Under the pieces are notes generated by a model that ran no database searches, was not told where the DNA came from, and worked only from the letters and a program-made list of their open reading frames with translations. A DNA stretch of 64,000 bases from Halostagnicola sp. A-GB9-2 (lineage in GTDB: Archaea > Halobacteriota > Halobacteria > Halobacteriales > Natrialbaceae). Positions 53,807 through 62,349 of this stretch are shown here, piece by piece (positions within the stretch are counted from its first letter, which is position 1; the number at the start of each line of letters is the position of its first letter). Location of the stretch: positions 372,001 to 436,000 of the forward strand of contig NZ_JASJOC010000001.1 in assembly GCF_030068615.1 (NCBI RefSeq), read 5' to 3'. The position numbers and the translations under genes were made by a program.

Positions 53807-54570
53807 CGGTTCAGGTCGGCGTCACCGGAGCCACGGGCCGGATGGGCGAGGAAGTCATCGCCGCGGTCGCCGAGCGCGAGGACATCGAAGTAGTCTTCGC
53901 GGTTAACCGTAGTACGAACGCCGAGGACGTCCACGGCGTCGAACTCGAGTCAGCCGATGCTTTCGACGATCTCGTCGTCGAACGCGAACCGGCGGCAGTG
54001 ATCGATTTCACCGGCCCCGAATCCGCACTCGAGTACGCAGAAACCTGCACGGAGGAAGGCGTCGCGTTCGTCACCGGGACGACGGGCTTCGACGACGACG
54101 GACTCGAGACGCTCGAGGACGCCAGCGAGTCGATCCCACTTTTGCACGCGCCGAACTTCGCCCGCGGCGTGCAAGCGCTGGTCAACGTCGTCGGCGAGGC
54201 GGTCAGTAACTTGCCTGGCTACGACGTCGAACTGGTCGAAACCCACCACAACGGCAAGCGAGACGCCCCGAGTGGAACGGCGAATCGACTGCTCGAGGAG
54301 ATCGAAGCGAACGGCGAGTTCAACGAGCGCACGCACGGGCGAGAGGGTGACCAGCCACGCGAGGAAGCCGAGATCGGCGTCCACGCGCTTCGGGCCGGCG
54401 ACATCACGGGCGAGCACGAAATACTGCTGGCCGGAAACCACGAGGAAGTCCGGCTCACCCATCGCGCGGAGGATCGTGGCGTGTTCGCCGCGGGGGCCGT
54501 CGACGCGGCGGTCTGGATCGCAGGACGCAAGGCGGGCTACTACGACTTTTCCGATGTGATCGCAGAATGA
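53803..54570 (+). CDS. dapB: 4-Hydroxy-tetrahydrodipicolinate reductase
   Basis: A 255-residue NAD(P)H-dependent reductase. The dinucleotide-binding motif is VTGATGRMGEEV, and the active-site segment VELVETHHNGKRDAPSGTA carries the conserved His-His and Lys. GRKAGYYDFSDVI ends the protein as usual. Translationally coupled on both sides by 4-bp overlaps. Confidence 0.95.
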   Translation: MTVQVGVTGATGRMGEEVIAAVAEREDIEVVFAVNRSTNAEDVHGVELESADAFDDLVVEREPAAVIDFTGPESALEYAETCTEEGVAFVTGTTGFDDDGLETLEDASESIPLLHAPNFARGVQALVNVVGEAVSNLPGYDVELVETHHNGKRDAPSGTANRLLEEIEANGEFNERTHGREGDQPREEAEIGVHALRAGDITGEHEILLAGNHEEVRLTHRAEDRGVFAAGAVDAAVWIAGRKAGYYDFSDVIAE

Positions 54571-55403
54571 GCGCACTCGAATCCGACGTTTTGACCCTGT
54601 GGGAACGGTACGAAAACGACGAAATCAGCGCCGACACGGCCGACGAGGACGCCCTCGCAACCCTCGAGGACTTCCTCGACGCGCTCGAGGCCGGCGACGT
54701 TCGCGCGGCCGAAAAGCACGGCGACACCTGGGAAGCCAACGCGTGGGTCAAACAGGGCATCCTGCTCAACTTCGGCCTTCGATCGACCGAACCCCGCGAA
54801 TACGGTGGCGTCACGTACAACGACGTCCTTCCGCTCGCGGACTCGAGCGACTACGGCGACCGCGGAAGCCGCAACACGCCGGACGGAACCGCCGTCCGCC
54901 GCGGCGCACACATCGGCTCGGACTGCATCATGATGAGCCCCGCGTTCGTCAACATCGGCGCCCACGTCGGCGACGGCACGCTCGTCGACTCCTGTGACAC
55001 CGTCGGCTCCTGCGCCCAGATCGGCGAAAACGTCAAGCTCGGCGCGAACACCCTCATCGGCGGCGTCTTAGAGCCCGTCGAGGACGCGCCGGTTATCGTC
55101 GAAGACGGCGTCTCGCTCGGCGCGGGCAGTCGCGTCACCAGTGGGTTCGTCGTCGGCGAGAACAGCGTCGTCGGCGAGAACACGCTGCTCACGCCCCGAA
55201 TTCCCGTCTACGACCTCGTCGAAGAGGAGGTCATCTTCGGCGAACTGCCGGCCGAACGCCGCGCGTTCACCCGATTCGTCGAATCGTCGGTCAGCGACCA
55301 CGACCTCTTCGAGGGTGGCGCGTACAAGCCAGCCGTCGTCGCGACCGATCTCGAGGACCGCACACTCGAGAACGCAGAACGTGAGGAGGTGCTTCGGGAG
55401 TGA
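54567..55403 (+). CDS. dapD: Tetrahydrodipicolinate N-succinyltransferase
   Basis: A 278-residue enzyme making N-succinyl-2-amino-6-oxopimelate from succinyl-CoA. The N-terminal helical part (WERYENDEISAD...) is followed by a left-handed beta helix of hexapeptide repeats (RRGAHIGSDCIMMSPAFVNIGAHVGDGTLVDSCDTVGSCAQIGENVKLGAN in register). Its presence shows the organism uses the succinylase variant, not acetylase or dehydrogenase. GTGA overlap with lysA. Confidence 0.94.
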   Translation: MSALESDVLTLWERYENDEISADTADEDALATLEDFLDALEAGDVRAAEKHGDTWEANAWVKQGILLNFGLRSTEPREYGGVTYNDVLPLADSSDYGDRGSRNTPDGTAVRRGAHIGSDCIMMSPAFVNIGAHVGDGTLVDSCDTVGSCAQIGENVKLGANTLIGGVLEPVEDAPVIVEDGVSLGAGSRVTSGFVVGENSVVGENTLLTPRIPVYDLVEEEVIFGELPAERRAFTRFVESSVSDHDLFEGGAYKPAVVATDLEDRTLENAEREEVLRE

Positions 55404-56779
55404 ACGACGGGGCGGGCGGTATCGGATCGGCGGCCGCGGAGGGCTCGAGCAACGCGAGTCCCTCGAGCGGAGCACAGATCCGCCGTCTCGAGGACTGGAA
55501 CGCGAGCGAACTCGACGCGCTCCTCGAGTCCTACGGCTCGCCGCTTTACGTCCTCGACGTAGAGCGCGTCCGCGAGAACGCCCGACGGCTCGCCGACGCG
55601 TTTCCGGACGCCGACGTGCTCTACGCGTTGAAAGCCAACGCGCTCGGGGACGTCCTCGAGACCGTCGTCAACGAAGGTGTTGGCCTCGAATGCGCCTCGG
55701 CCGGCGAACTCCACCGGGCGCTCGAGGCCGGGGCGTCCGGCGAGGAAGTTCACTACACCGCCGTCAACCCGCCCGCAACCGATCTCGATTACGTCGTCGA
55801 ACAGTGGCGAGCGGAACCGGAACTCACGGTAACCGCGGGTTCGGTCGATACGATAGACCGGCTTGCAGAACGGGGCTACGACGGTCGACTCTGTCTTCGA
55901 GTTAACCCCGGAATCGGTGCGGGCCACCACGAGAAGGTCAGAACCGGTGCGAACGCCAAGTTCGGCGTTCCGGCCGAGCGAGCCGTCGACGTGCTTTCGG
56001 ACGCCGCGGATCGCGGCTTCGACGTCGTCGGCGTCCACGCCCACGTCGGCTCGGGCGTCTCCGGCGACGCACTCGAGTCCCACCGCGAGTTCGTCTCGCG
56101 AATGGGCGAGATCGCTCGGTCGGTTTCCGACGCCGTCGGCGGGCTCGAGTTCGTCGACGTCGGCGGCGGCTTCGGCGTGCCGTATCGCGAGGAGGAAGCG
56201 CCCCTGAATCTCGAGGCGGTCGCCGAAGCGACTCGATCCGCACTCGAAAAGATCGACGCGACGCTGACGATCGAACCGGGACGATACTTCGTCGCCGACG
56301 CAGGCGTTTTGCTGACTCACGTGAACACCGTCAAGGAAGCCCGCGAAACGACGGTCGTCGGGACCGACGCCGGGATGACGACCCTGCTTCGTCCAGCGAT
56401 GTACGACTCGTACCACCCGATTCGGAACGTGACGGCCGAACTGGTCGACGAGGACCGGGCCGTCGATGAACAGACCGTCGCGGGGCCGATCTGCGAGAGT
56501 TCAGATGTGTTTTGTACGGATCGACCGTTCGCTTCGAGCGAGCGCGGGGACGTGCTGGCGATCGGCAACGCCGGTGCCTACGGCTACGAGATGGCCAGTC
56601 AGTACAACTCGAGACCGCGACCGGCGTCGGTCGTCGTCGAAACCGGGACCGGGACCGGTGAGACGGCTGCTTCCGACGCGATCGGGTGCGGGTCACCAGG
56701 TTGGGCGGCCGACGCCCGACTCTCGAGACGACGAGAGTCCATGGAAGACGTCGTTCGACCGGAGGAACTCGACCGATGA
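55400..56779 (+). CDS. lysA: Diaminopimelate decarboxylase
   Basis: A 459-residue PLP enzyme converting meso-diaminopimelate to lysine. GTG start. Motifs: YALKANALGDVL with the PLP Lys, VGVHAHVGSG, FVDVGGGFGVPY, GPICESSDVF with the active-site Cys, and GAYGYEMASQYNSRPRPA. The C-terminal 45 residues after this (GTGTGETAASDAIGCG...) are poorly structured. It sits before dapF, so the last two steps are inverted relative to the pathway order. Confidence 0.95.
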   Translation: MNDGAGGIGSAAAEGSSNASPSSGAQIRRLEDWNASELDALLESYGSPLYVLDVERVRENARRLADAFPDADVLYALKANALGDVLETVVNEGVGLECASAGELHRALEAGASGEEVHYTAVNPPATDLDYVVEQWRAEPELTVTAGSVDTIDRLAERGYDGRLCLRVNPGIGAGHHEKVRTGANAKFGVPAERAVDVLSDAADRGFDVVGVHAHVGSGVSGDALESHREFVSRMGEIARSVSDAVGGLEFVDVGGGFGVPYREEEAPLNLEAVAEATRSALEKIDATLTIEPGRYFVADAGVLLTHVNTVKEARETTVVGTDAGMTTLLRPAMYDSYHPIRNVTAELVDEDRAVDEQTVAGPICESSDVFCTDRPFASSERGDVLAIGNAGAYGYEMASQYNSRPRPASVVVETGTGTGETAASDAIGCGSPGWAADARLSRRRESMEDVVRPEELDR

Positions 56780-57657
56780 ACGCACCCTTTCGCAAGTACC
56801 ACGGCACCGGCAACGACTTTCTGATCATCTCCGCGGACGAGCCCGTTTCGGATAGGGCCGAACTCGCGATCCGCGAGTGCGACCGAGAAAGCGGTGTCGG
56901 TGCTGACGGCATATTGTTTCTCGGCCTCGAGGAGCGAGCGCAACCGCCGCGGGTCGACATGACACTGTTCCAGCCAGACGGCTCGACCGCCCCGATGTGC
57001 GGAAACGGCGCGCGCTGTGCGGCGGAGTGGGGGATGGACCAGGCTGACACCGAGCGCGTACTAATCGAGACGCCGGCGGGAACGCTTCGCGGCAAGTACA
57101 CCGATACCGCCGAGTTCGATAGTTCAGGTGAGTCTGACGATTCGTCGGTCGACGAATCGAATGTCGCTATCGAGATGACGACGCCGACGTTCGACCCCGA
57201 ACGCATCCCCGTCGAGGCCGACGAACCGGTCATCGAGGAGGAAATCGAGGGCCTCGAGGTGACGGTCGTCAACACCGGCGTGCCACACGCGGTGGCGTTC
57301 GTCGACGATGTCGACGACGTTGCTCTCGAGGAAATCGCTCCGGCAGTCAGGAACGCGGATAGCTTTCCGCGGGGAACGAACGTGACGATCGCCAGCCCGA
57401 AACCCGACGGGGATGGATACCGCCAGCGAAGCTACGAGCGCGGCGTCGAAGGCGAGACCGACGCCTGCGGAACCGGCGCGGTGGCCATCGCCGCCGCCGC
57501 CCGTCGCCTCGGCCTGACCGAGGACGACGAGATCGACGTCCAGCCGCCCGGCGGCGACCTCGAGATACGGTTTGCGGACGGAACAACGATGCTCGTCGGG
57601 CCCGTCGAACGGGAGTTCGACGGCGAAGTCTCCCTCGAGACGTCCGCGGCGGAATAA
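56776..57657 (+). CDS. dapF: Diaminopimelate epimerase
   Basis: A 293-residue cofactor-free epimerase making meso-DAP from LL-DAP. Start ATG 56776 overlaps the lysA stop (ATGA) and yields MNAPFRKYHGTGNDF, the conserved start. Both active-site cysteines are present in APMCGNGARCAAEW and DACGTGAVAIAAAARRLG. The protein carries an acidic insert around residue 115-130 (SGESDDSSVDES). Confidence 0.95.
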   Translation: MNAPFRKYHGTGNDFLIISADEPVSDRAELAIRECDRESGVGADGILFLGLEERAQPPRVDMTLFQPDGSTAPMCGNGARCAAEWGMDQADTERVLIETPAGTLRGKYTDTAEFDSSGESDDSSVDESNVAIEMTTPTFDPERIPVEADEPVIEEEIEGLEVTVVNTGVPHAVAFVDDVDDVALEEIAPAVRNADSFPRGTNVTIASPKPDGDGYRQRSYERGVEGETDACGTGAVAIAAAARRLGLTEDDEIDVQPPGGDLEIRFADGTTMLVGPVEREFDGEVSLETSAAE

Positions 57658-57712
57658 CGAAAGCGTCTCCCAACAACTGATAACGGGGCGACTCCGTTGC
57701 TGTAGTATACCC

Positions 57713-58861
57713 GTGACCGAGATCACCACCGAGCAGTTCGATCCGATCGATTTTCTCGAGACGGCGGTCCAACACGCCTCGAACGAAGACGTCGAACCGA
57801 TGCGAGAGTACCTCTGCGAGACGATCGAAGCGCAGGGAGTTTCGGCTCGCGTCGACGATGCCGGGAACGTGCTGGCGACTCGAGGCGGCGACGCCGCGAG
57901 CGACGAATTCGGGGGAGGCGAAGGGGCACACATCCTCCTGAACACTCACATCGACACGGTCTCCCCGCACGTTCCCTACGAGCGGGACGACGAGGCGGGG
58001 CTGATACACGGACGCGGCTCGTGCGACGCAAAGGGTCCGCTTGCTGCGTTGTTATCCGCTTTTTTCGCGGCTGATCCGAGGTCGAACCAGCGCGTGACCC
58101 TCGCGATCACGCCCGACGAGGAGGTGCTTTCGACCGGGGCTTACGATCTCGTTGCTCGAGAGGACTCGCCGGTCGACACCGCCGACGGGGTGATCGTTGG
58201 CGAACCGACGAACCTCGACGTTTGCACCGCCGCGAAGGGCCGGTTTCAGGGAACGGTCCGACTTTCGGGCGCAAGCGCTCACGCCGCCCAGCCCGAGAGC
58301 GGGACGAACGCGATCGCGGCCCTCGAGTCGGTCCTCTCCGCGCTGTCGACGTTCGACGAGCGGACGGATTCGCCGCCCGCGCACGACCAACTCGGTTCCG
58401 CGACGCTCACGCCGACCGTCGTCGACGGCGGTGAGTCGACCAATCAGGTCCCCGCGGAGTGCGTGCTGACGGTGGACCGACGGAGCGTGCCCCCGGAGAC
58501 GACCGATCAGTTCCGTGACGCGCTAATGAGCCACCTTCGGGACGCCGTCCCGGTCGACGTGGGCGTCGAGTTCCGGTTTACCGATCGCCCGACGCCGTTC
58601 CTCGAGGCCTGGGACACCGACCCCGACGCGCCGGTCGTCGAAGCCCTTGCGAGCGCGTCCGGCGGCGAGATCCGACCGTTCACCGCGGCGACGGAAGCTT
58701 CGTACTTCGCACAGAACGCGCCGACGGTGGTCTTCGGGCCGGGCGTCCTCGCCGACGACGAGGGGGCTGTCGCTCACTCGCCCCAGGAGTACGTCCGAAT
58801 CGAGCAGGTTCGACGGGCCGCGCGGGCGCTCGAGAAGACCCTCGAACGATTGCTCGCGTAG
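57713..58861 (+). CDS. dapE: Succinyl-diaminopimelate desuccinylase (M20)
   Basis: A 382-residue zinc hydrolase with a GTG start at 57713. M20 motifs: LLNTHIDTVSPH, HGRGSCDAKGPLAALL and ITPDEEVLSTG. In context it frees LL-DAP from N-succinyl-LL-DAP. It follows dapF by 55 bp, the only real gap in the operon, so it could have its own ribosome entry or promoter. Expected partner DapC (aminotransferase) is not in the window. Confidence 0.87.
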   Translation: MTEITTEQFDPIDFLETAVQHASNEDVEPMREYLCETIEAQGVSARVDDAGNVLATRGGDAASDEFGGGEGAHILLNTHIDTVSPHVPYERDDEAGLIHGRGSCDAKGPLAALLSAFFAADPRSNQRVTLAITPDEEVLSTGAYDLVAREDSPVDTADGVIVGEPTNLDVCTAAKGRFQGTVRLSGASAHAAQPESGTNAIAALESVLSALSTFDERTDSPPAHDQLGSATLTPTVVDGGESTNQVPAECVLTVDRRSVPPETTDQFRDALMSHLRDAVPVDVGVEFRFTDRPTPFLEAWDTDPDAPVVEALASASGGEIRPFTAATEASYFAQNAPTVVFGPGVLADDEGAVAHSPQEYVRIEQVRRAARALEKTLERLLA

Positions 58862-58905
58862 TCTTCTCCCCGACTGCCTTCTCGAAGTAGCTTGTTACGG
58901 CTCTA

Positions 58906-58935
58906 AACGGCTATCCACGGGAAAGCCGTTCTTTT
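58906..58935 (+). terminator. Hairpin terminator of the dap operon
   Basis: AACGGCT (58906-58912) pairs with AGCCGTT (58924-58930), an 11-base loop lies between, and CTTTTG follows. It is 45 bp after the dapE stop, in the right place for the lysine operon terminator. Confidence 0.6.
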
Positions 58936-59073
58936 GACCCATCTTTACGGTTACGTGTGTTAACCACAGGCATATGCGATTCAGTTGTGCTCCTCGGGAT
59001 CGAACCGAACGCGCTCGCCGGTCAGCCAGCGCTCGAACGCGGCGGCTATCCGCTCGCTCGAGGGTGAGCTGAG

Positions 59074-59901
59074 ATGGTCGACGCCGACTCGCTCTCGAGT
59101 GACGGACTCGCGGTCGAGACGAGCACGGACGACCTCGTTCTGTGGGCGACCATCGACCGGCCGGAGCGGCGGAACGCGCTCAACGCCGAGGTGATACGGG
59201 GGCTCGAGGACGCGCTCTCGGCGGCGGATTCGGGACCGACTCGAGTCGTCGTGATTCGGGGCAGCGGCGGCACGTTCTGCTCCGGCGGCGATCTTCGGGA
59301 GTTCCCGATCGGACAGGGGACACAGGCCTACCGAGAGAGCTTCGGCGGACTGTCGGGCCTGATCGAGCGGATGCACGAAACCGATGCGCTCACCGTCGCC
59401 GCCGTCGAGGGCCACTGCCTAGCCGGCGGACTCGGTCTGGCGACCGCCTGCGAGTTCGTCCTGGCGAGCGCCGGTGCGGAGTTCGGCACGCCGGAGGTCG
59501 ACGTCGGGCTCTTTCCCGCCCAAGCGATGGCACCCATCACCCGCGCGGCGTCGGAGAAGGCCGCGCTGAAGCTGCTCTTTACCGGTGAGTGGGTTGGGGC
59601 CGAAGAGGCCCTCGAGATGGGGCTCGTGACGGATGTCGTCGGCAATTCGGGTGATTCCGGGGACGACGATATCGAGACGTTCGACGAGGCGCTCGAGGAC
59701 CTCGTCGACACTCTGGCGAGCAACAGTCCGGTCCTAATCTCTATGGGGAAGGAAGCTTACTACGAACAGCGGGAGATGCCCTTCGGCGCGGCGCTTTCGT
59801 ACCTCAAAGAGATGATCGCCATAATCGCGATGAGCGAAGACACCAAGGAGGGGATCGACGCGTTTCTGGCCGACCGTGAGCCCGAATGGCGGGGGCGGTG
59901 A
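59074..59901 (+). CDS. Enoyl-CoA hydratase/isomerase (crotonase family)
   Basis: A 275-residue crotonase. ATIDRPERRNALNAEVIRGLE, GSGGTFCSGGDLREFP (oxyanion hole), VEGHCLAGGLGLATACEFVLASAGAEFGTPEVDVGLFPAQA are the family hallmarks, with the second catalytic Glu of the TPE motif in place. First gene of a cluster with BKACE and an SDR, consistent with breakdown of an acyl-CoA or keto acid. Confidence 0.9.
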   Translation: MVDADSLSSDGLAVETSTDDLVLWATIDRPERRNALNAEVIRGLEDALSAADSGPTRVVVIRGSGGTFCSGGDLREFPIGQGTQAYRESFGGLSGLIERMHETDALTVAAVEGHCLAGGLGLATACEFVLASAGAEFGTPEVDVGLFPAQAMAPITRAASEKAALKLLFTGEWVGAEEALEMGLVTDVVGNSGDSGDDDIETFDEALEDLVDTLASNSPVLISMGKEAYYEQREMPFGAALSYLKEMIAIIAMSEDTKEGIDAFLADREPEWRGR

Positions 59902-60803
59902 CCGTGTCGGAAACGAACATCTTCGAACGGCAGGAATCGACGAAGGGCAACGACCCCGAACGGGTCGTCGTTTCGGCCGCGCTCACCGGCGCGTTGACGA
60001 CTCGAGACCAGTGCGAGGCGATCCCCTACACGCCCGAAGAGATCGCCGAAGAAGCCGCGGCGGCCAGAGACGCCGGCGCGGCAGTTGCACACATCCACGC
60101 CCGAACGGACGAGGGCACGCCGACGTTCTCGAGCGAGACCTACCAGGATATCCACGACGAAGTTCGCGAGCGGACGGATATCGTGCTCAACTTCTCGACG
60201 GGCGCGATCGAAACGCCCCTCGAAGATCGACTGGCGTACGTTCGGGAGGTCGAGCCCGAAATCGCCGCGCTGAATATGGGCTCGATGAACTACGCGAAGT
60301 ACTCCGACCGCCGCGAGGAGTACGTCTTCGATATGGTCTTCAAAAACCCGTTTTCGGAGATTAGAGAGCTCCTCTCGGGGATGAACGACTCGGGCGTGAC
60401 GCCGGAACTCGAGTGTTTCGACACCGGCCACGTCGGAAACACTCGGCCGCTACTGGCGGAAGGCGTCCTCGAGCGCCCGTTCCACGTCAGCTTTGTGATG
60501 GGTGTCCTCGGCGGGATTCCGGCGACGGTCGAGAACCTCGCCCACCAAGTGCGCCAGCTTCCCGACGAGTCCACCTGGCAGGTGATTGGTATCGGCGAGG
60601 ACCAGTGGCCGCTCGTCTCCGCGGCGCTCGCGATGGGCGGCAATGTCCGCGTCGGCCTAGAGGACAACTTCTACCGCCCGAGCGGGGGGATGGCAGAGAG
60701 TAACGCCGAACTGGTCGAAGACGCCGTGGAGATGGTTCGACAGGTCGGTCGGGAGCCGGCGACACCCGAACAAGCCCGCGAGATTCTGGGGGTGGACGGA
60801 TGA
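59898..60803 (+). CDS. Beta-keto acid cleavage enzyme (BKACE, DUF849)
   Basis: A 301-residue enzyme of the BKACE family (formerly DUF849), which cleaves a beta-keto acid with acetyl-CoA to give acetoacetate and a new CoA ester. GTGA overlap with the hydratase gene decides the start (a GTG 6 bases later and an ATG 12 bases earlier are alternatives). VAAHIHARTDEGTP-like AHIHAR is the metal-binding HxH, and VSAALTGALTTRDQCEAIPYTPEEIAEEA is the family N-terminus. The keto-acid substrate, such as dehydrocarnitine or keto-aminohexanoate, is not predictable from sequence. Confidence 0.9.
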   Translation: MTVSETNIFERQESTKGNDPERVVVSAALTGALTTRDQCEAIPYTPEEIAEEAAAARDAGAAVAHIHARTDEGTPTFSSETYQDIHDEVRERTDIVLNFSTGAIETPLEDRLAYVREVEPEIAALNMGSMNYAKYSDRREEYVFDMVFKNPFSEIRELLSGMNDSGVTPELECFDTGHVGNTRPLLAEGVLERPFHVSFVMGVLGGIPATVENLAHQVRQLPDESTWQVIGIGEDQWPLVSAALAMGGNVRVGLEDNFYRPSGGMAESNAELVEDAVEMVRQVGREPATPEQAREILGVDG

Positions 60804-61215
60804 GACGAGCGCCAACACGGGTCGTCAGCCATAGCCACACATCACGGCCTCCCACTCACCGCTCCACAGTAGGTCTGACCACCCACTACTCCACAGCAGG
60901 ACCAAACACTTACCGTCCCACAGCAAGCCCGACCACCCGGAACGGGGTGGGACTGAAAGGGGCTTGTGCTGTGGGCAAACCCGGACGACGCCCTCGCGAG
61001 CGCAGCGAGCGAGGGATCGGCGAGACGCGTCGCGTCTCGCTGAGCAAGCACTGCAGGGAGCGAGTGCGGCGAGCGACCGAAGGGCGAAGCGAGGCCCGGG
61101 AGCCGACAGCGAAAGGGGCTTTCGACCTATTCGACGTGGTCTCGAGCGTGAACGCGAGTTCGATTCGAGAGCTGCACCTAGCACTACCCGAGTCGAATAC
61201 TACGGAGGGAACTAG
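60804..61215. repeat. 412-bp structured repeat element inside the BKACE-SDR cluster
   Basis: Noncoding DNA with three spaced CCACAG...GACCA motifs (60863, 60890, 60917), a stem-loop core GGGTGGGACTGAAAGGGGCT (60945) shared with 10767-10788, a hairpin CCCTCGC/GCGAGGG (60991-61015), a 9-bp palindrome CGAGACGCG-T-CGCGTCTCG (61021-61039), and a second GAAAGGGGCTT (61111-61121). It separates two genes that otherwise look co-directional and related. Confidence 0.7.
60955..61121. mobile_element. Candidate miniature insertion flanked by 11-bp direct repeats
   Basis: GAAAGGGGCTT occurs at 60955-60965 and again at 61111-61121. The 145 bp between them begin with GTGCTGTGGG and end with CCGACAGC, so the termini read GCTGTGGG and its near-inverse (7 of 8). 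The uninterrupted sequence exists at 10763-10788 (one GAAAGGGGCTT followed by TTCACC), resembling an empty site. An alternative is that the left terminus belongs to the stem-loop around 60917-60975. Confidence 0.4.
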
Positions 61216-62022
61216 ATGAGCTTCGAGGAGACGCCGCCGAGTACGGAGATTTTCAGCGACGAGTTGCTCGAGGGCGAGACGGCCCTGATCACGGGCGGCG
61301 GGACGGGAATCGGGCGGACGGTCGCGCTCGCCTACGCCGACCACGGCGCGGACGTAGCGATCGCGAGCCGCTCGATGGAGCACCTCGAGCCGGTCGTCGA
61401 CGACCTCGAGGATCGGGGCGCAAACGCGTGCGCGACAACGGTGGATGTCCGGGACGCCGAAGACGTTGAGGCGATGCTCGAGACGGTACTCGAGGAGTTG
61501 GGCGACTGTTCGATTCTGGTCAACAACGCGGGCGCGAACTTCCTCTCGCCGGCTGAGGAGTTGTCGGCCAACGGCTGGCGGTCCGTCGTCGGGACGATCC
61601 TCGACGGGACGGCCAACTGTACCTTCGTCGTCGGCGAGCACATGATCGAACGCGGCGGCGGGTCGATCGTCTCGATGGGAGCGACGAACTCCGTTCGAGG
61701 GGCTCCCTACCACGCTCACTCGGGCGCGGGCAAGGCGGGCGTCCACAACCTGATGCAGACCGTCGCGGCGGAGTGGGCCCGATACGGTATCCGAGCGAAC
61801 ACCGTCGCGCCGGGCGTGATCGAAACCGAGGGCGTGATGGAGGTCATGGGCGAGGCTGTCGCCGAACAGGTGATAGAGGACGACCTCGCGGCTGACCGAC
61901 TCGGGACGCCCGCCGATTGCGTCCCGATCACACTCTTTCTCTCGAGTCCCGCGGCGGCCTACGTGACGGGGTCGTATTTCGCAGTCGACGGCGGGCAGTT
62001 ACTCGCACCGACGCCAATGTGA
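61216..62022 (+). CDS. SDR-family reductase, 2,4-dienoyl-CoA reductase-like
   Basis: A 268-residue short-chain dehydrogenase/reductase with ITGGGTGIGRTVALAYADHG (NADP binding), VNNAGANFLSPAEEL, and the active-site helix as HSGAGKAGVHNLMQTVAAEWARYGIR. The canonical YxxxK is not present: the residue four before the Lys is His/Ser, as in dienoyl-CoA reductases. This agrees with the neighbouring enoyl-CoA hydratase and points to unsaturated acyl-CoA metabolism. The ending YVTGSYFAVDGGQLL is standard SDR. Confidence 0.88.
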   Translation: MSFEETPPSTEIFSDELLEGETALITGGGTGIGRTVALAYADHGADVAIASRSMEHLEPVVDDLEDRGANACATTVDVRDAEDVEAMLETVLEELGDCSILVNNAGANFLSPAEELSANGWRSVVGTILDGTANCTFVVGEHMIERGGGSIVSMGATNSVRGAPYHAHSGAGKAGVHNLMQTVAAEWARYGIRANTVAPGVIETEGVMEVMGEAVAEQVIEDDLAADRLGTPADCVPITLFLSSPAAAYVTGSYFAVDGGQLLAPTPM

Positions 62023-62345
62023 CTTCGATGAGATTGGCATTCTGAGAGTACCGTCCTGAAACGGAGGCTCGAAATGGAGGCCCAAAACGGAGGCCCGAAA
62101 CGGCTTCAACAGAAACCGCGAGGAGTTGGTAGTATTTATCGCATGTGAACTGCGTCTCACGAAACGCATTTACGACTGACTGACTAGTCAGTTACTATGT
62201 GGCAACTGACGAACTGGTTCGGGCCGATCGGCTCGAGTCGGTCTCTCGAGCGATCGAATATCCCTCCCAGTTCTCTTTTTGGCAGTAGCGAACCCTCATC
62301 CCGACGACGAGTCGTCGGTTTCGGAACTCAAGTTACAGGTGGAAA
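62023..62345. other. 323-bp intergenic region holding the MATE promoter and leader
   Basis: The first 130 bases hold no gene. The second half carries a TATA box, a palindrome and a 50-codon leader frame, listed separately. Confidence 0.55.
62168..62192 (+). promoter_or_regulatory. TATA box and palindromic operator of the MATE gene
   Basis: ATTTAC (62168-62173) is the TATA candidate. ACTGACTAGTCAGT (62179-62192) is a perfect 14-bp palindrome immediately after it, in the window where a repressor would block initiation. Palindromes of the form TGACTnnTCAGT type are common TetR-family operators; no TetR gene is in the window, so the regulator would act from elsewhere. Confidence 0.6.
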
Positions 62346-62349
62346 ATGA
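62197..62349 (+). CDS. Candidate 50-residue leader ORF coupled to the MATE gene
   Basis: ATG 62197 lies 24-29 bp after the TATA box, the spacing for a leaderless transcript, and opens a 50-codon frame (MWQLTNWFGPIGSSRS...) whose TGA overlaps the MATE ATG (ATGA). If the transcript starts at this ATG, translation of the leader would deliver ribosomes to the exporter start. The peptide itself matches no family, so it may act only through its position. Confidence 0.4.
   Translation: MWQLTNWFGPIGSSRSLERSNIPPSSLFGSSEPSSRRRVVGFGTQVTGGK

Noticed and set aside
58981-59415. Minus-strand 144-codon frame between dapE and the hydratase
   Set aside because: Most of it is antisense to the crotonase gene; only the last 30 codons lie in free DNA and no start fits them.
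60945-60965. Possible CRISPR array because of the GTGGGACTGAAAG-like repeat
   Set aside because: There is only one full copy here and no regular repeat-spacer pattern; cas genes are absent from the window.
61216-62022. SDR gene as a pseudogene because the YxxxK tyrosine is missing
   Set aside because: The frame is intact, and dienoyl-CoA reductases naturally lack the Tyr at this position.
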